64,000 bases of DNA, from NCBI GenBank assembly GCA_963205315.1, contig CAUJIO010000034.1, forward strand, positions 1 through 64,000, read 5' to 3'. Source of the stretch: Pseudomonadota bacterium. GTDB taxonomy: Bacteria > Pseudomonadota > Alphaproteobacteria > Rhizobiales > Aestuariivirgaceae. The translations under genes and the position numbers were made by a program. The notes beneath the pieces were generated by a model. The model worked only from the letters and a program-made list of their open reading frames with translations, was not told the origin of the DNA and made no database searches. Of this stretch, positions 48,338-57,181 are shown piece after piece (the stretch's first letter is position 1; each line of letters opens with the position of its first letter).

Positions 48338-48755
48338 GTTGCGGTCCTCGACTTGTTGCAGTTACGTCTTGGTTCAAAACTCGAATTGATCGATCAGCAT
48401 GTCCGCCCCTAGCCGCCGCACTAGCGCCTGGATGAAAGAATCTGCCCTACGATCCACAACCCCAAATCAACCGCAGAAGTCTCAAAGTTGGCTTAATGGA
48501 TTGAACACATCTGTCGTCATCGGCGCGATCAATCATCCGCACGTTGTTGTCCGGAAGCGTCCCGGCAACCCTCAAAACGATATGAAAGCTATTGAGAAAA
48601 CAGAATGTTAGATGACAAACAGCAAAATATCGTCCTGCTGCCGGCAGCGTCTGGAACGCAACTTTCCGTTACGGATTTTAAACCATGTTTACATGGCATC
48701 AATGTTCGATTTACTTTTAACCGGACATTCACCAAACAAGTCGCGTGTCAATAAC
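48338..48755. other. 418-bp AT-richer intergenic region upstream of the RTX gene
   Basis: I see no credible gene here; a plus-strand frame at 48399-48611 has no ribosome binding site and no family resemblance. The GC content drops between 48560 and 48770. Two small palindromes are present: GCTGCCGGCAGC (48637-48648) and CCATGT-TT-ACATGG (48683-48696). The region probably holds the RTX promoter and control sites, since GAGGA precedes the RTX start on the minus strand. Confidence 0.5.
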
Positions 48756-49160
48756 TTAGCCGTTTTTATCGACTGAGTAGTCGCGTCGTACGGCGAAGAT
48801 CGAAATCGAAAAGCCGGCGACGACATCGATCAGCGCCATCACCATGAGAATGAAGAAGGTCGCTGTCCCGCATATGTCGAGGAGCAGGAAGCAAACCAGG
48901 GCCACCACGAACACTGCGGTCGACAACATGTGGTCTATGATCGTGCCCTGCCCCGCTCTGGCCGCCTTCACCATCTCGAAGAATAGCGCAACGAGTCCCG
49001 CCAGCACGAAAATGTCGCCTGCGCGCAAGGCGAAGATGGCGCCGGAGGCCAGCGTTGCCGTGAAGACGTCGGCCTCGAGCATCAGCCCCCCCGAGGATCC
49101 CATGATGAGATATGCGGCGAAAACGAAGGCAAGGACCGGAATGGCGATGATGAGGCGCAT
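48756..49160 (-). CDS. Four-helix inner-membrane protein of unknown function
   Basis: This 134-aa protein begins at ATG 49160 with AGGAGA upstream. Hydrophobic stretches are IIAIPVLAFVFAAYLIMG, a middle segment GDIFVLAGLVALFFEMV, MLSTAVFVVALVCFLLLDI and FFILMVMALIDVVAGFSISI. A short charged loop KAARAGQG lies between helices two and three. I recognise no named family. It stands between the RTX gene and the divergent peroxiredoxin gene. Confidence 0.7.
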   Translation of the reverse strand: MRLIIAIPVLAFVFAAYLIMGSSGGLMLEADVFTATLASGAIFALRAGDIFVLAGLVALFFEMVKAARAGQGTIIDHMLSTAVFVVALVCFLLLDICGTATFFILMVMALIDVVAGFSISIFAVRRDYSVDKNG

Positions 49161-49303
49161 GGGATCAATCTCCTGGGTCTGAACCTGATGCCCAAGTCCC
49201 GCGATTCCCGCAAAGCCGGAATGCAGCACGAAGAGGACGTTTTGTTCTTTATTCCGAACGGCGGAAGGCCTATATTGCTTTTCGGTTAACCACGGAGGCC
49301 AGA

Positions 49304-49963
49304 ATGGCACTGCAAATTGGCGATATCGCACCCGATTTTGAGGCCGAGACGACGGAAGGCCGCATCAGGTTTCACGATTATATCGACGGGTCCTGGGTGG
49401 TTTTTTTCTCCCACCCCAAGGATTTCACTCCGGTTTGCACCACTGAACTGGGTTCGATGGCGAAGATGAAACCGGAGTTCGACCGCCGCGGTGTAAAACT
49501 GATCGGCATCTCCATCGATTCGGTCGACACCCACCACAAATGGAAGAACGATATTGCCGAAGTCACCGGCTCATCGGTCAATTATCCCATGATTGGCGAC
49601 GAAGACCTGCATGTCGCCAAACTCTACGGCATGATTCATCCGAATGCTTCCGGCAACGCTGCCAGCCGCACGGCAGCCGACAATGCAACGGTGCGCAATG
49701 TCCTCATCATCGGCCCTGACAAGAAGATCAAGCTGATCGTTTCCTACCCGATGAGCACCGGACGCAATTTCGATGAGATCCTGCGCGTCATCGATTCATT
49801 GCAGCTCACGGCAACGAAGTCCGTGGCGACACCTGCCAACTGGAAACAGGGCGAAGATGTCATCATCCTCGCCTCGGTGTCGGATGACGCCGCCAAGGAG
49901 AAATTCCCCGGTGGCTGGAAGACATTGAAGCCCTATCTGCGTATGGTCGCGCAGCCGAAGTAA
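49304..49963 (+). CDS. Peroxiredoxin, 1-Cys Prx6-like
   Basis: This 219-aa peroxidase reduces hydrogen peroxide and organic peroxides. The peroxidatic cysteine is in FTPVCTTELG near residue 47; PVCTTE is the Prx6 signature. The C-terminal half (NFDEILRVIDSLQLT, then ATPANWKQGEDVII) matches the 1-Cys group of about 220 aa. It has a good -10-like TATATT (49271-49276) about 28 bases before the start and is followed by a strong terminator, so it is probably monocistronic. Confidence 0.94.
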   Translation: MALQIGDIAPDFEAETTEGRIRFHDYIDGSWVVFFSHPKDFTPVCTTELGSMAKMKPEFDRRGVKLIGISIDSVDTHHKWKNDIAEVTGSSVNYPMIGDEDLHVAKLYGMIHPNASGNAASRTAADNATVRNVLIIGPDKKIKLIVSYPMSTGRNFDEILRVIDSLQLTATKSVATPANWKQGEDVIILASVSDDAAKEKFPGGWKTLKPYLRMVAQPK

Positions 49964-49990
49964 AAGCTGAGAGATCCTCCCTGCAACTTC

Positions 49991-50020
49991 AACCCCGGTT
50001 CGTGAGAGCCGGGGTTTTTT
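49991..50020 (+). terminator. Intrinsic terminator after the peroxiredoxin gene
   Basis: AACCCCGGTTC (49991-50001) pairs with GAGCCGGGGTT (50006-50016) around a GTGA tetraloop, with one G-T pair, followed by a run of T to 50020. Its right edge touches the stop codon of the convergent gatA gene. Confidence 0.9.
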
Positions 50021-51486
50021 CACCACCAGGGCTTGGCTGTATAGCCTCCTGCCGCCTGTTCGATGGCGGCGGCCGTCTGGAACAGCGTTTCCTCGTCGAA
50101 CGGCTTGCCGATCAGCTGCAAGCCCATTGGCAGCCCGTCAGCCGATAGCCCGGCAGGTACGGCAATTCCCGGAAGGCCCGCCATGTTTACCGTCACCGTG
50201 AAGATATCGTTGAGATACATCTGCACCGGATCGGTGATCTCGCCAGGCGCGAAAGCCGGGCTTGGCGTCGCCGGCGTCAGCACCACGTCCACCTTGTTCC
50301 ATGCCGCATCAAAGTCACGTTTGATCAGTGTGCGGACTTTCTGCGCCCGGACATAGTAAGCATCGTAATAGCCCGCCGACAGCACATAGGTGCCGATCAG
50401 GATGCGGCGCTGCACCTCGCGGCCGAAGCCCGCGGCGCGGGACTTCTCGTACATGTCGACGATGTCCTCGCCCGGCACGCGAAGGCCGTAGCGCACGCCA
50501 TCATAGCGGGCCAGGTTGGAGGATGCCTCGGCCGGTGCCACGATGTAATAGGCCGGCAGCGCAAATTTCGTGTGTGGCAGCGAAATCTCCACGATTTCCG
50601 CGCCCTGCTCCTTCAGCCATTGCGCACCTTTCGCCCACAGCGCATCGATTTCGGCTGGCATGCCGTCGACGCGATATTCCTTGGGGATGCCGACGCGCAA
50701 CCCCTTGATCGGACGGCCGATGGCCGCCTCGTAGTCCGGGACCGGCACATCCACCGACGTCGTATCCTTGGGATCAACGCTGGCCATCGACTTCAGCATG
50801 ATTGCCGCGTCCCGGACGTCGCGGGCAATCGGTCCGGCCTGATCGAGCGAGGAGGCAAAGGCGACGACACCCCAGCGCGAGCAGCGGCCATAGGTCGGCT
50901 TGATGCCGACCGTGCCGGTGAACGCCGCCGGCTGCCGGATGGAGCCGCCAGTATCGGTGGCGGTGGCGGCGGCACAGATATGCGCCGCCACGGCCGACGC
51001 CGAGCCGCCTGACGACCCGCCAGGCACCAGCGCTGCGTTGGAATTGTTGCGCCGCCACGGATTGATGACGTTGCCGTAGTAGCTGGTCTCGTTGGACGAG
51101 CCCATGGCGAACTCGTCCATGTTGAGCTTGCCCAGCATCACCGCCCCGTCACGCCACAGGTTGGACGTCACCGTCGATTCATAGTTGGGTTTGAACCCGT
51201 CGAGCACATGGCTGCACGCCTGGGTGTGGATGCCTTCGGTGGCAAACAGGTCCTTGATGCCAAGGGGGATGCCTTCCAGAGGCCCCGCCTCTCCCTTCGC
51301 CAGCCGCTCGTCCGAGGCCTCGGCCATGCCGCGCGCCTTGTCCGGCGTCTCGACGATATAGGCATTCAGCACACGCGCTTTGTCCATGGCGGCGAGATAG
51401 GCATCCGTCAGTTCCAGCGCCGAAAACTGCTTGGCTTTCAGTCCGTCGCGCGCGGCTGCGATGGTGAGCGAGGTGAGAGAGGTCAT
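50020..51486 (-). CDS. gatA: Glutamyl/aspartyl-tRNA amidotransferase subunit A
   Basis: This 488-aa amidase converts Glu-tRNA(Gln) or Asp-tRNA(Asn) to the amide form. Catalytic residues are visible: Lys in [11 protein letters not shown] near residue 75, cis-Ser in [15 protein letters not shown] near 150 and the nucleophile Ser in [12 protein letters not shown] near 175. ATG 51486 begins the conserved [14 protein letters not shown]; upstream in-frame codons lie in a palindromic repeat. The partner gatC is 114 bases upstream. Confidence 0.95.
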   Translation of the reverse strand: MTSLTSLTIAAARDGLKAKQFSALELTDAYLAAMDKARVLNAYIVETPDKARGMAEASDERLAKGEAGPLEGIPLGIKDLFATEGIHTQACSHVLDGFKPNYESTVTSNLWRDGAVMLGKLNMDEFAMGSSNETSYYGNVINPWRRNNSNAALVPGGSSGGSASAVAAHICAAATATDTGGSIRQPAAFTGTVGIKPTYGRCSRWGVVAFASSLDQAGPIARDVRDAAIMLKSMASVDPKDTTSVDVPVPDYEAAIGRPIKGLRVGIPKEYRVDGMPAEIDALWAKGAQWLKEQGAEIVEISLPHTKFALPAYYIVAPAEASSNLARYDGVRYGLRVPGEDIVDMYEKSRAAGFGREVQRRILIGTYVLSAGYYDAYYVRAQKVRTLIKRDFDAAWNKVDVVLTPATPSPAFAPGEITDPVQMYLNDIFTVTVNMAGLPGIAVPAGLSADGLPMGLQLIGKPFDEETLFQTAAAIEQAAGGYTAKPWW

Positions 51487-51506
51487 GGGTGTATTTTTCT
51501 CTTTAT

Positions 51507-51581
51507 CGTCATTGCCGGGCATGCTTCCGGCCAATCTCTTGAATTTGGAGGAGATCCGCGGATCAGATCCGGGGATGATCG
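51507..51581. repeat. Intergenic palindromic repeat between gatC and gatA
   Basis: The segment runs from CGTCATTGCCGGGCATG to GATCCGGGGATGATCG with imperfectly complementary ends and internal GC-rich arms. It resembles the element at 33011-33081 in its GTCAT-(T)GCCGGGC start. It separates two genes that are otherwise close together. Confidence 0.6.
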
Positions 51582-51600
51582 AAAGACGCGCTCCGGCGCC

Positions 51601-51888
51601 TCACTCAACCACCTTCGGCACCATGAAAAACGAATCCTCCTGGGCCGGGGCATTGCCGGTCACCTTTGCCGGATAGTGGCCGTCAGTGACCTCATCCCTG
51701 CGCATCTTCATTTTCATGCTGACGACCGATGTCAGCGGTTCGACATTCGAGACGTCGACGGTATTCAGTTGCTCGATCCAGCCAAGAATCGCATTGAGCT
51801 CGCCTGCCAGTTTCGGCAGGTCCTCATCGTTCACCTTGAGGCGCGCCAGACGCGCCACCCGCTTCACGGTTGCCTGATCGACCGACAT
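51601..51888 (-). CDS. gatC: Glutamyl/aspartyl-tRNA amidotransferase subunit C
   Basis: This 95-aa belt subunit wraps GatA and GatB. The family pattern is intact: [20 protein letters not shown] near residue 8, [19 protein letters not shown] near 50 and LRRDEVTDG-like [12 protein letters not shown] near 72. It precedes gatA on the same strand. Confidence 0.95.
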   Translation of the reverse strand: MSVDQATVKRVARLARLKVNDEDLPKLAGELNAILGWIEQLNTVDVSNVEPLTSVVSMKMKMRRDEVTDGHYPAKVTGNAPAQEDSFFMVPKVVE

Positions 51889-51936
51889 GAGCTTCCAATC
51901 CTTCGCGAAATCCTGAAGGCGCGAAATAGCACCCGC

Positions 51937-52632
51937 TCAAGCCACCTGCAACTTGTGCTTCTGCTTGCCCGCAGCGTCGAAGTTTTCGGGCCTCAGCCAG
52001 GCCTCGAAACCGTCCCGCACCCGGTGCCAGTCCTTGTCCAGCATGGCAAACCAGGCCGTGTCGCGGTTGCGCCCCTTGACGATGAAATGCTGGCGAAAAA
52101 TCCCCTCGAATGTGAAGCCGAAGCGTTCCGCCGCCTTGCGGGATGGCGCGTTGAGCGCATCGCATTTCCATTCCAGCCGCCGGACGCCAAGATCGTCGAG
52201 GCAATGGCGGATCATCAGGAAGATGGCTTCCGTTGCTTCGCGCGTTTGCTGCAAGCCCGGCGCCATCCAGATGTGGCCGATCTCGATCACCCCGTTGGCG
52301 GCGTCGGACCGCATGAAGGCCCCCATGCCGCAGGGCACATGCCCGTCGCGCCGGATGAACGTGTAGAACCACGGATCGCGCGCCGCCTCGCGTTCCTTCA
52401 GCCAGGCCTCGAACTGCTCGAACGATGTCCACGGGCCATATCCGAGGTAAGTCCAGATCGTGTTGTCCGGGTCCTTGCCGTCAAACGAGTCCCAAAGTCC
52501 CCTTGCGTGCTTTTCCGCCGAGACCGGTTCGAGCAGCATCCAGCGGCCGTGCAATGGACGAAGGTCCGGCTTGGAGCCCGGAGGCAGCGGATCGACGATA
52601 GGCCCCACAGGCCGGGTGACGTGTTTCGCCAT
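51937..52632 (-). CDS. GNAT-family acetyltransferase (RimJ/RimL-like)
   Basis: This 231-aa protein has the RimJ/L-type layout: LRPLHGRWMLLEPVSAEKHA near residue 24, IEIGHIWMAPGLQQTREATE near 116, and LEWKCDALNAPSRKAAERFG near 155 followed by FEGIFRQHFIVKGRNRDT. The family acetylates protein N-termini or small amines; the substrate is unknown. It begins one base after the UPF0173 gene stop, so the two are probably cotranscribed. Confidence 0.87.
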   Translation of the reverse strand: MAKHVTRPVGPIVDPLPPGSKPDLRPLHGRWMLLEPVSAEKHARGLWDSFDGKDPDNTIWTYLGYGPWTSFEQFEAWLKEREAARDPWFYTFIRRDGHVPCGMGAFMRSDAANGVIEIGHIWMAPGLQQTREATEAIFLMIRHCLDDLGVRRLEWKCDALNAPSRKAAERFGFTFEGIFRQHFIVKGRNRDTAWFAMLDKDWHRVRDGFEAWLRPENFDAAGKQKHKLQVA

Positions 52633-52633
52633 T

Positions 52634-53341
52634 CTACACCTCCAGGCTCGTCCCCGACGCCATCACCTTCACCCGCCCGGCATCAGGGCCCATGGCCTTG
52701 AGAAATACCGATGCGTCATCCGCCACGAAACCTTTGAACGACGCGTAGTGGCACGGAATGATGGTCTTGAAGTCGAAGAACGTGCGGCACGCGTAGGCCG
52801 CCTGATCGCCGCCCATGGTGAAGCGGTCGCCGATCGGCAATATGCCGATCACCGGCTTGTAGAGTTCGTGGATCAGCTTCATGTCGAGTGACAGACCCGT
52901 GTCGCCGGAAATGTAGAGGGTCTTGCCCGGCTCCGACTTCGGCTCGATGATGAAACCGGCCGGATTGCCGAGATAGATGGGCGTGCCGCTCGACGTATCC
53001 GATGACGAATGCCAGGCATTGGTGAATATGACGTCGAAGTCGTCGAAGCTGATGCGCCCGCCGTGATTTCCGGGGCTGTAGTTTTCGGCGCCCTTGGAAT
53101 TGAGCCAGGTACAAATCTCGAAATTGGAGACAAGCACTGCGCCTGTGGCCTTGAGGATCGCGAGCGAGTCGCCAGTGTGATCGCCGTGGCCATGCGTCAG
53201 CAGCAGATGCGTGCAGCCCTTGGACGCGTCTTGCCATCTGGCGGTGGCCGCCGGATTGCCGGTGAAGAACGGATCGATGAGAATGACGGCCTTGCCCGTC
53301 TCGATGCGAAAGGCGGAATGGCCGTGATAGGTGATCTTCAT
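52634..53341 (-). CDS. UPF0173 metal-dependent hydrolase (metallo-beta-lactamase fold)
   Basis: This 235-aa protein starts MKITYHGHSAFRIE, typical of UPF0173. The HxHxDH metal site is in LLTHGHGDHTGD near residue 50, followed by DVIFTNAWHSSS and GDTGLSLDM. Its substrate is unknown. It is divergent from ruvX across 94 bases and is followed by a GNAT gene. Related genomes often place it near ruvX and the gat genes. Confidence 0.9.
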   Translation of the reverse strand: MKITYHGHSAFRIETGKAVILIDPFFTGNPAATARWQDASKGCTHLLLTHGHGDHTGDSLAILKATGAVLVSNFEICTWLNSKGAENYSPGNHGGRISFDDFDVIFTNAWHSSSDTSSGTPIYLGNPAGFIIEPKSEPGKTLYISGDTGLSLDMKLIHELYKPVIGILPIGDRFTMGGDQAAYACRTFFDFKTIIPCHYASFKGFVADDASVFLKAMGPDAGRVKVMASGTSLEV

Positions 53342-53435
53342 GCTGAGGCTCCCATGTGGGCGTCATGATCCTCCGGCACCGTTGCGAAGGCAAGATGGCC
53401 GTTTGCCCCGCCTGCCAAATGAGCTAGGAGCGCTC

Positions 53436-53900
53436 ATGGCCCAGCCCGATCTCACACTCACCGAAGCTCTCAGCACCATTCCGCCTGACCGGCGGCTGAT
53501 GGGACTGGACCTTGGTTCCACCACCATCGGCGTTGCCACCAGCGATCTGACCCGTACCATTGCCACCCCGATCGAAACCATTGCCCGCAAGAAATTCACG
53601 TCCGACGCCGAGCGGCTGCTGGCGATCATGGCGGCGGAAAATATCGGCCTCATTATTCTCGGCCTGCCAGTCAACATGGATGGCACAGAAGGCCCGCGCT
53701 GCCAGTCGACCAGGGCCTTTGCCCGCAACTTCGCGAGGCTGTCGCCGGTTCCCATTGTCTTCTGGGACGAACGCCTGTCCACCGCTGCCGTCGAGCGCAT
53801 GCTGATCCAGGCTGATGCCAGCCGCGCAAAGCGCAATCAGGTCATCGACAAGCTCGCCGCCGCCTGGATATTGCAGGCCGCGCTGGATTCGCTCAGATGA
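53436..53900 (+). CDS. ruvX: RuvX/YqgF-type Holliday-junction resolvase-like nuclease
   Basis: This 154-aa RNase H-fold protein starts at ATG 53436 with AGGAG six bases upstream. The first catalytic Asp is in MGLDLGSTTIGVATSD near residue 22; IILGLPVNMDGTEGP near 80 and DERLSTAAVERML near 113 carry the remaining conserved residues. YqgF acts in 16S rRNA 5' maturation and possibly junction resolution. It overlaps the next gene by four bases. Confidence 0.92.
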   Translation: MAQPDLTLTEALSTIPPDRRLMGLDLGSTTIGVATSDLTRTIATPIETIARKKFTSDAERLLAIMAAENIGLIILGLPVNMDGTEGPRCQSTRAFARNFARLSPVPIVFWDERLSTAAVERMLIQADASRAKRNQVIDKLAAAWILQAALDSLR

Positions 53901-54832
53901 CCACCATCTTCCTGGCCCTGCTGCCGGTTTTCATCGTCATTCTGATTGGCTTCGGACTAAGGCGTTTTGGCGTCATCCAGGACGAACAATGGCAAGCCCT
54001 CGACCGCCTTTGCTACTTCGTTTTGTTCCCGGCCATCATCTTCAAGGAAATCGCCGCGGCGGATTTCAGCACCGTGCCGGTGTTCCAGATGGCGCTGGCC
54101 ATGATGCTTGCCGTACTGGCAATGTTCGGCCTGCTGCTTGTATTCCATCGTCCCATCATGACAGTGCTGCGCATCGATGGCCCGCAATTCACCAGCCTCG
54201 TGCAAGGCGCCTCCCGCTGGCATACCTTCATTGCCTTTGCCATCGTGCCGATTCAGTTCGGTCCCAAGGCGCTCTCGCTCGCCGCCGTCAGCGCCGCCGC
54301 CATGACGCCTCTGCTCAACATCGTCTGCGTCATCATCCTGTCGCGCTTTGCACAAAGTGCGCGGCTGAAACCGTCGACAATCGCGCTGTCGATCATCCGC
54401 AATCCCTTCGTCGTCTCATCCCTAGGCGGTGTTGCCTGGCAGGTCTCCGGCCTCTCGCTTCCGCTCATGGGCCTGCAGGTGCTGGACATGATCGGCCGCG
54501 GCGCGCTCGGATTGGCACTGCTGACGGTCGGTGCCGGACTCAAGCTGGGCGAGGCCATGTCCGCCTGGCCACCCCTGGCCGCCGCCACCATCCTCAAGCT
54601 GCTCGCCATGCCGCTCATGATGGCAGCAACCTTGATGCTGATGGGTGTCACGGGGGACGCCTTCGCTGTCGCCCTGCTCTGCGGCGCCGTTCCGACCGGT
54701 TCTGGTGCCTATGTGCTGGCCCGCCAGATGGGTGGCGACGCACCGATGGTCGCCAATATCCTGACACTCCAGGTGGTGGCCGCCGCCATCACCATTCCTG
54801 CCGTGCTTTATCTCGCCGGCGTCACAGGATGA
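53897..54832 (+). CDS. AEC-family (auxin efflux carrier) transporter
   Basis: This 311-aa protein has about ten hydrophobic helices, beginning FLALLPVFIVILIGFGLRRF, with GLALLTVGAGLKLGEAM near residue 205 and a typical VPTGSGAYVLARQMGGD near 265. AEC members export or import small organic acids. The start overlaps the ruvX stop (ATGA). Its end overlaps the convergent lipase gene by 11 bases. Confidence 0.87.
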   Translation: MTTIFLALLPVFIVILIGFGLRRFGVIQDEQWQALDRLCYFVLFPAIIFKEIAAADFSTVPVFQMALAMMLAVLAMFGLLLVFHRPIMTVLRIDGPQFTSLVQGASRWHTFIAFAIVPIQFGPKALSLAAVSAAAMTPLLNIVCVIILSRFAQSARLKPSTIALSIIRNPFVVSSLGGVAWQVSGLSLPLMGLQVLDMIGRGALGLALLTVGAGLKLGEAMSAWPPLAAATILKLLAMPLMMAATLMLMGVTGDAFAVALLCGAVPTGSGAYVLARQMGGDAPMVANILTLQVVAAAITIPAVLYLAGVTG

Positions 54833-56468
54833 AATGGTCCTGGGTTAGCCCCGCGGCTTCGACATTAACCAGCAGGATGGCCATCTCGCCCGCCCCCGGC
54901 CCTGAGACGTTGAAATAGACCATGGTGTCATCGCCCACCTGAACGGCGCGGATCTGGCCTTCGGCCGTGAACCGAGCCGTACCGATGAAGTCAAAGGCCT
55001 GATTGTGGCCGCGGCTGGCTTCAGCGTCGATATCAGACACATCGATTCTGTCCGCGAGCAGATCGAAGCCTCGCACCACATCCGACCTCGCGCCAACTCG
55101 CGATTCGTCGATGGAGCGGTAGTGGAACTCATCGTCCCCACTCCCGCCGATCAGCAAGTCCGTGCCAAGTCCACCCGAAAGCCTGTCGTTGCCAGTACCG
55201 CCCGTCAGACGGTCATCACCCTTGCCGCCCGAAAGCAGATCATCGCCGCCATGGCCATTGGCGGCATCGTCGCCGTCCATGGCCAGGACGTAATCGTCCC
55301 CAGACCGGCCATCGAGGGCCTTGTGGCCCTTGTCGTTCATGGCTTCGGGATCGTTCAGCCCCAGATAGCCGGAGAACAACGCCACCGGATCGCCGTTGAA
55401 GTCCGGCACATGATTGTAGTCCGTGACACCCGCCACCAGTTCCTGATGATCGTAATTCTTGAACAGTCCGTCCGACACGAGACCCTGCAAATTGGCCCAC
55501 AGCAGCGAGCTGTTGTGTTCCGCACCCATGCCGCGGAAATCGAATGGATGCGTCAACACCGGATAGTACTGGACATCGGCGTTGTTGATGTTTGGAACAC
55601 GGAACAATGTTTCGCCGTGGAATTGCAGATTATCCTTGAGCGCGACAATCGGAACCAGTCCCGCCTCCTCGGGAATATCAGGAAAGTTGTCCGGAAAATG
55701 CGCGCGGTCTGCGGTGTTTACGATCGAGACGTAGTCGGCCGGCAGATGCAGCTCCTTGATTTCCTGGGTGACGATTTCCACACCGAAGATATCGATGATT
55801 GTCTTGTCCACCAGTGTCGCCGCCTCGCGGTCGATGCCACGCAGGTAGAACGGCAGGTCCTTTGGAACGCCCGAGGATGCGACCGAAACAATGGTCAGTC
55901 CGTCCGGCCGCAGAGCGCGGAAGCGGTCGGCATCCACCAGGGCAAAGACATCCGTGAGCGCACCGCCAAGGCTATGTCCGGACACGACGACGTCGGTAAT
56001 CTCGTCATGTGATTTGAGATAGTCCAGAGCCGCATTGATCAGGGGCTTGAAAGCCCGGTAGTGGCTGGCCAGCCCTGCGCCGGTGAAGGCCTGGCCGCTT
56101 TCCACGGCCGGGTCCTTGCCGTCAGTGCCGCGAAACGTCAGGACAAGCGTATCGCCATCCTTGACCGCGAGCAGGCCTTGCGCGTCGAATGTTGCAGTGG
56201 TCGGCCCATAAACCCGCGCGTCATAGAGTCCATTGGCGGTGAAGCCCGCATCGCCGCCCCGGCTGTCGAAGGTTCTCAGGTCGGAGGCATCCAGAACGGC
56301 GAAGTCACCCTGCGACTCGATATAGCCACGGTAATCGTCGGCCTTCTCGGCATCATTGTCGCCTTCGACCCAGAATTTGCTGTCGATGTATTCGGCCCCG
56401 TAGATTGCCCGCGCCATGAAGGCACCGGTCAGGACGTTGTCGGCGTTCGCAGCAAGGCTGAATGCCAT
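54822..56468 (-). CDS. RTX-type secreted lipase (class 3 alpha/beta hydrolase)
   Basis: This 548-aa protein (550 if ATG 56474 is used; GGAGG spacing favours 56468) has no signal peptide. An N-terminal lipase_3 domain has LVLTFRGTDG near residue 105, the nucleophile elbow VVSGHSLGGALTD near 163, and probable Asp and His further on. Residues 385-440 carry RTX nonapeptides (GGDDLLSGGKGDDRLTGG). The end resembles the serralysin C-terminal domain (SDVVRGFDLLADRIDVSDID) and finishes DHFIL. It fits type I secretion and calcium-dependent folding. The substrate lipid is unknown. Confidence 0.9.
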   Translation of the reverse strand: MAFSLAANADNVLTGAFMARAIYGAEYIDSKFWVEGDNDAEKADDYRGYIESQGDFAVLDASDLRTFDSRGGDAGFTANGLYDARVYGPTTATFDAQGLLAVKDGDTLVLTFRGTDGKDPAVESGQAFTGAGLASHYRAFKPLINAALDYLKSHDEITDVVVSGHSLGGALTDVFALVDADRFRALRPDGLTIVSVASSGVPKDLPFYLRGIDREAATLVDKTIIDIFGVEIVTQEIKELHLPADYVSIVNTADRAHFPDNFPDIPEEAGLVPIVALKDNLQFHGETLFRVPNINNADVQYYPVLTHPFDFRGMGAEHNSSLLWANLQGLVSDGLFKNYDHQELVAGVTDYNHVPDFNGDPVALFSGYLGLNDPEAMNDKGHKALDGRSGDDYVLAMDGDDAANGHGGDDLLSGGKGDDRLTGGTGNDRLSGGLGTDLLIGGSGDDEFHYRSIDESRVGARSDVVRGFDLLADRIDVSDIDAEASRGHNQAFDFIGTARFTAEGQIRAVQVGDDTMVYFNVSGPGAGEMAILLVNVEAAGLTQDHFIL

Positions 56469-56618
56469 TTTCATCTCCTCCGGTCTTTTGATCGCGTCGA
56501 TTCTGGTCACCAATTGCGAGCAATTTGTGGTCCCGCCTCGGTCATCAACCAGAAATGGCAGCGCCGGGGAGTGCCGTCAACCAGCGCAGCGAACCATTCG
56601 AAACGGCACCCGAACCGG

Positions 56619-57032
56619 TCAGTCCGCCTTGCGATAGCTGAATTGGGCAGAGTTGCCGATGCGCCCTTCGATCTGCCGTCCGTCGAAATAATCGACCATC
56701 CATGTTTCTGACGGCGGCGGAGCCTGATCGACACCCAGATATCGCTTGGGCTCATAGTCTTCGACCTCAAAGTGGATCCAGTTCTCGGCAATGCGGTAGG
56801 GTCCGGAGGCCCATGTCATCAACTGCCCGAGCTGATGCATCCGTTGATAGGTTCCATTGCGCCGGAAGATCAGCTCCCCGTTGATCCTGAAGCCTACATC
56901 TTCGACGTAACCGCGCCAGACGCCTGACAGTGCCGCTTCTGACAATTCGGCCTGCGCCCATGCAGCGGTACTTGCCAAAAGACTTGCCATGCCCTGCAGC
57001 ACAATCCACCGGCGAACGAGTGAAACAGCCAT
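56619..57032 (-). CDS. Small exported beta-rich protein of unknown function
   Basis: This 137-aa protein has a signal peptide ending AAWAQA near residue 26 and an AAAGGA site before ATG 57032. The mature part reads ALSGVWRGYVEDVG, then GELIFRRNGTYQRM and NWIHFEVEDYEPKRY, a lipocalin-like barrel pattern, but I cannot name a family. It precedes the lipase on the same strand by 150 bases, so it may accompany it, for example as a periplasmic partner. Confidence 0.65.
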   Translation of the reverse strand: MAVSLVRRWIVLQGMASLLASTAAWAQAELSEAALSGVWRGYVEDVGFRINGELIFRRNGTYQRMHQLGQLMTWASGPYRIAENWIHFEVEDYEPKRYLGVDQAPPPSETWMVDYFDGRQIEGRIGNSAQFSYRKAD

Positions 57033-57181
57033 GATACATGTCCTTTCTCCACCCTGTTGTTGCCAGAATTGAACATTCTTCGGTTTGATCCAGGTCAGCA
57101 GTGGATAACCGGTCACCGTGGCCGGCGGCTTGAACATCTCTCTTGCCGGAAATCGAATTCCTGCCTACACACCCGGTTTTA

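Noticed and set aside
47195-48412. 405-codon plus-strand frame opposite the RTX gene
   Set aside because: Mirror of repetitive GGxGxD coding sequence; Val/Ile/Ala-rich translation without real motifs.
48399-48611. 70-codon plus-strand frame in the RTX upstream region
   Set aside because: No ribosome binding site, no similarity known to me, lies in a likely promoter region.
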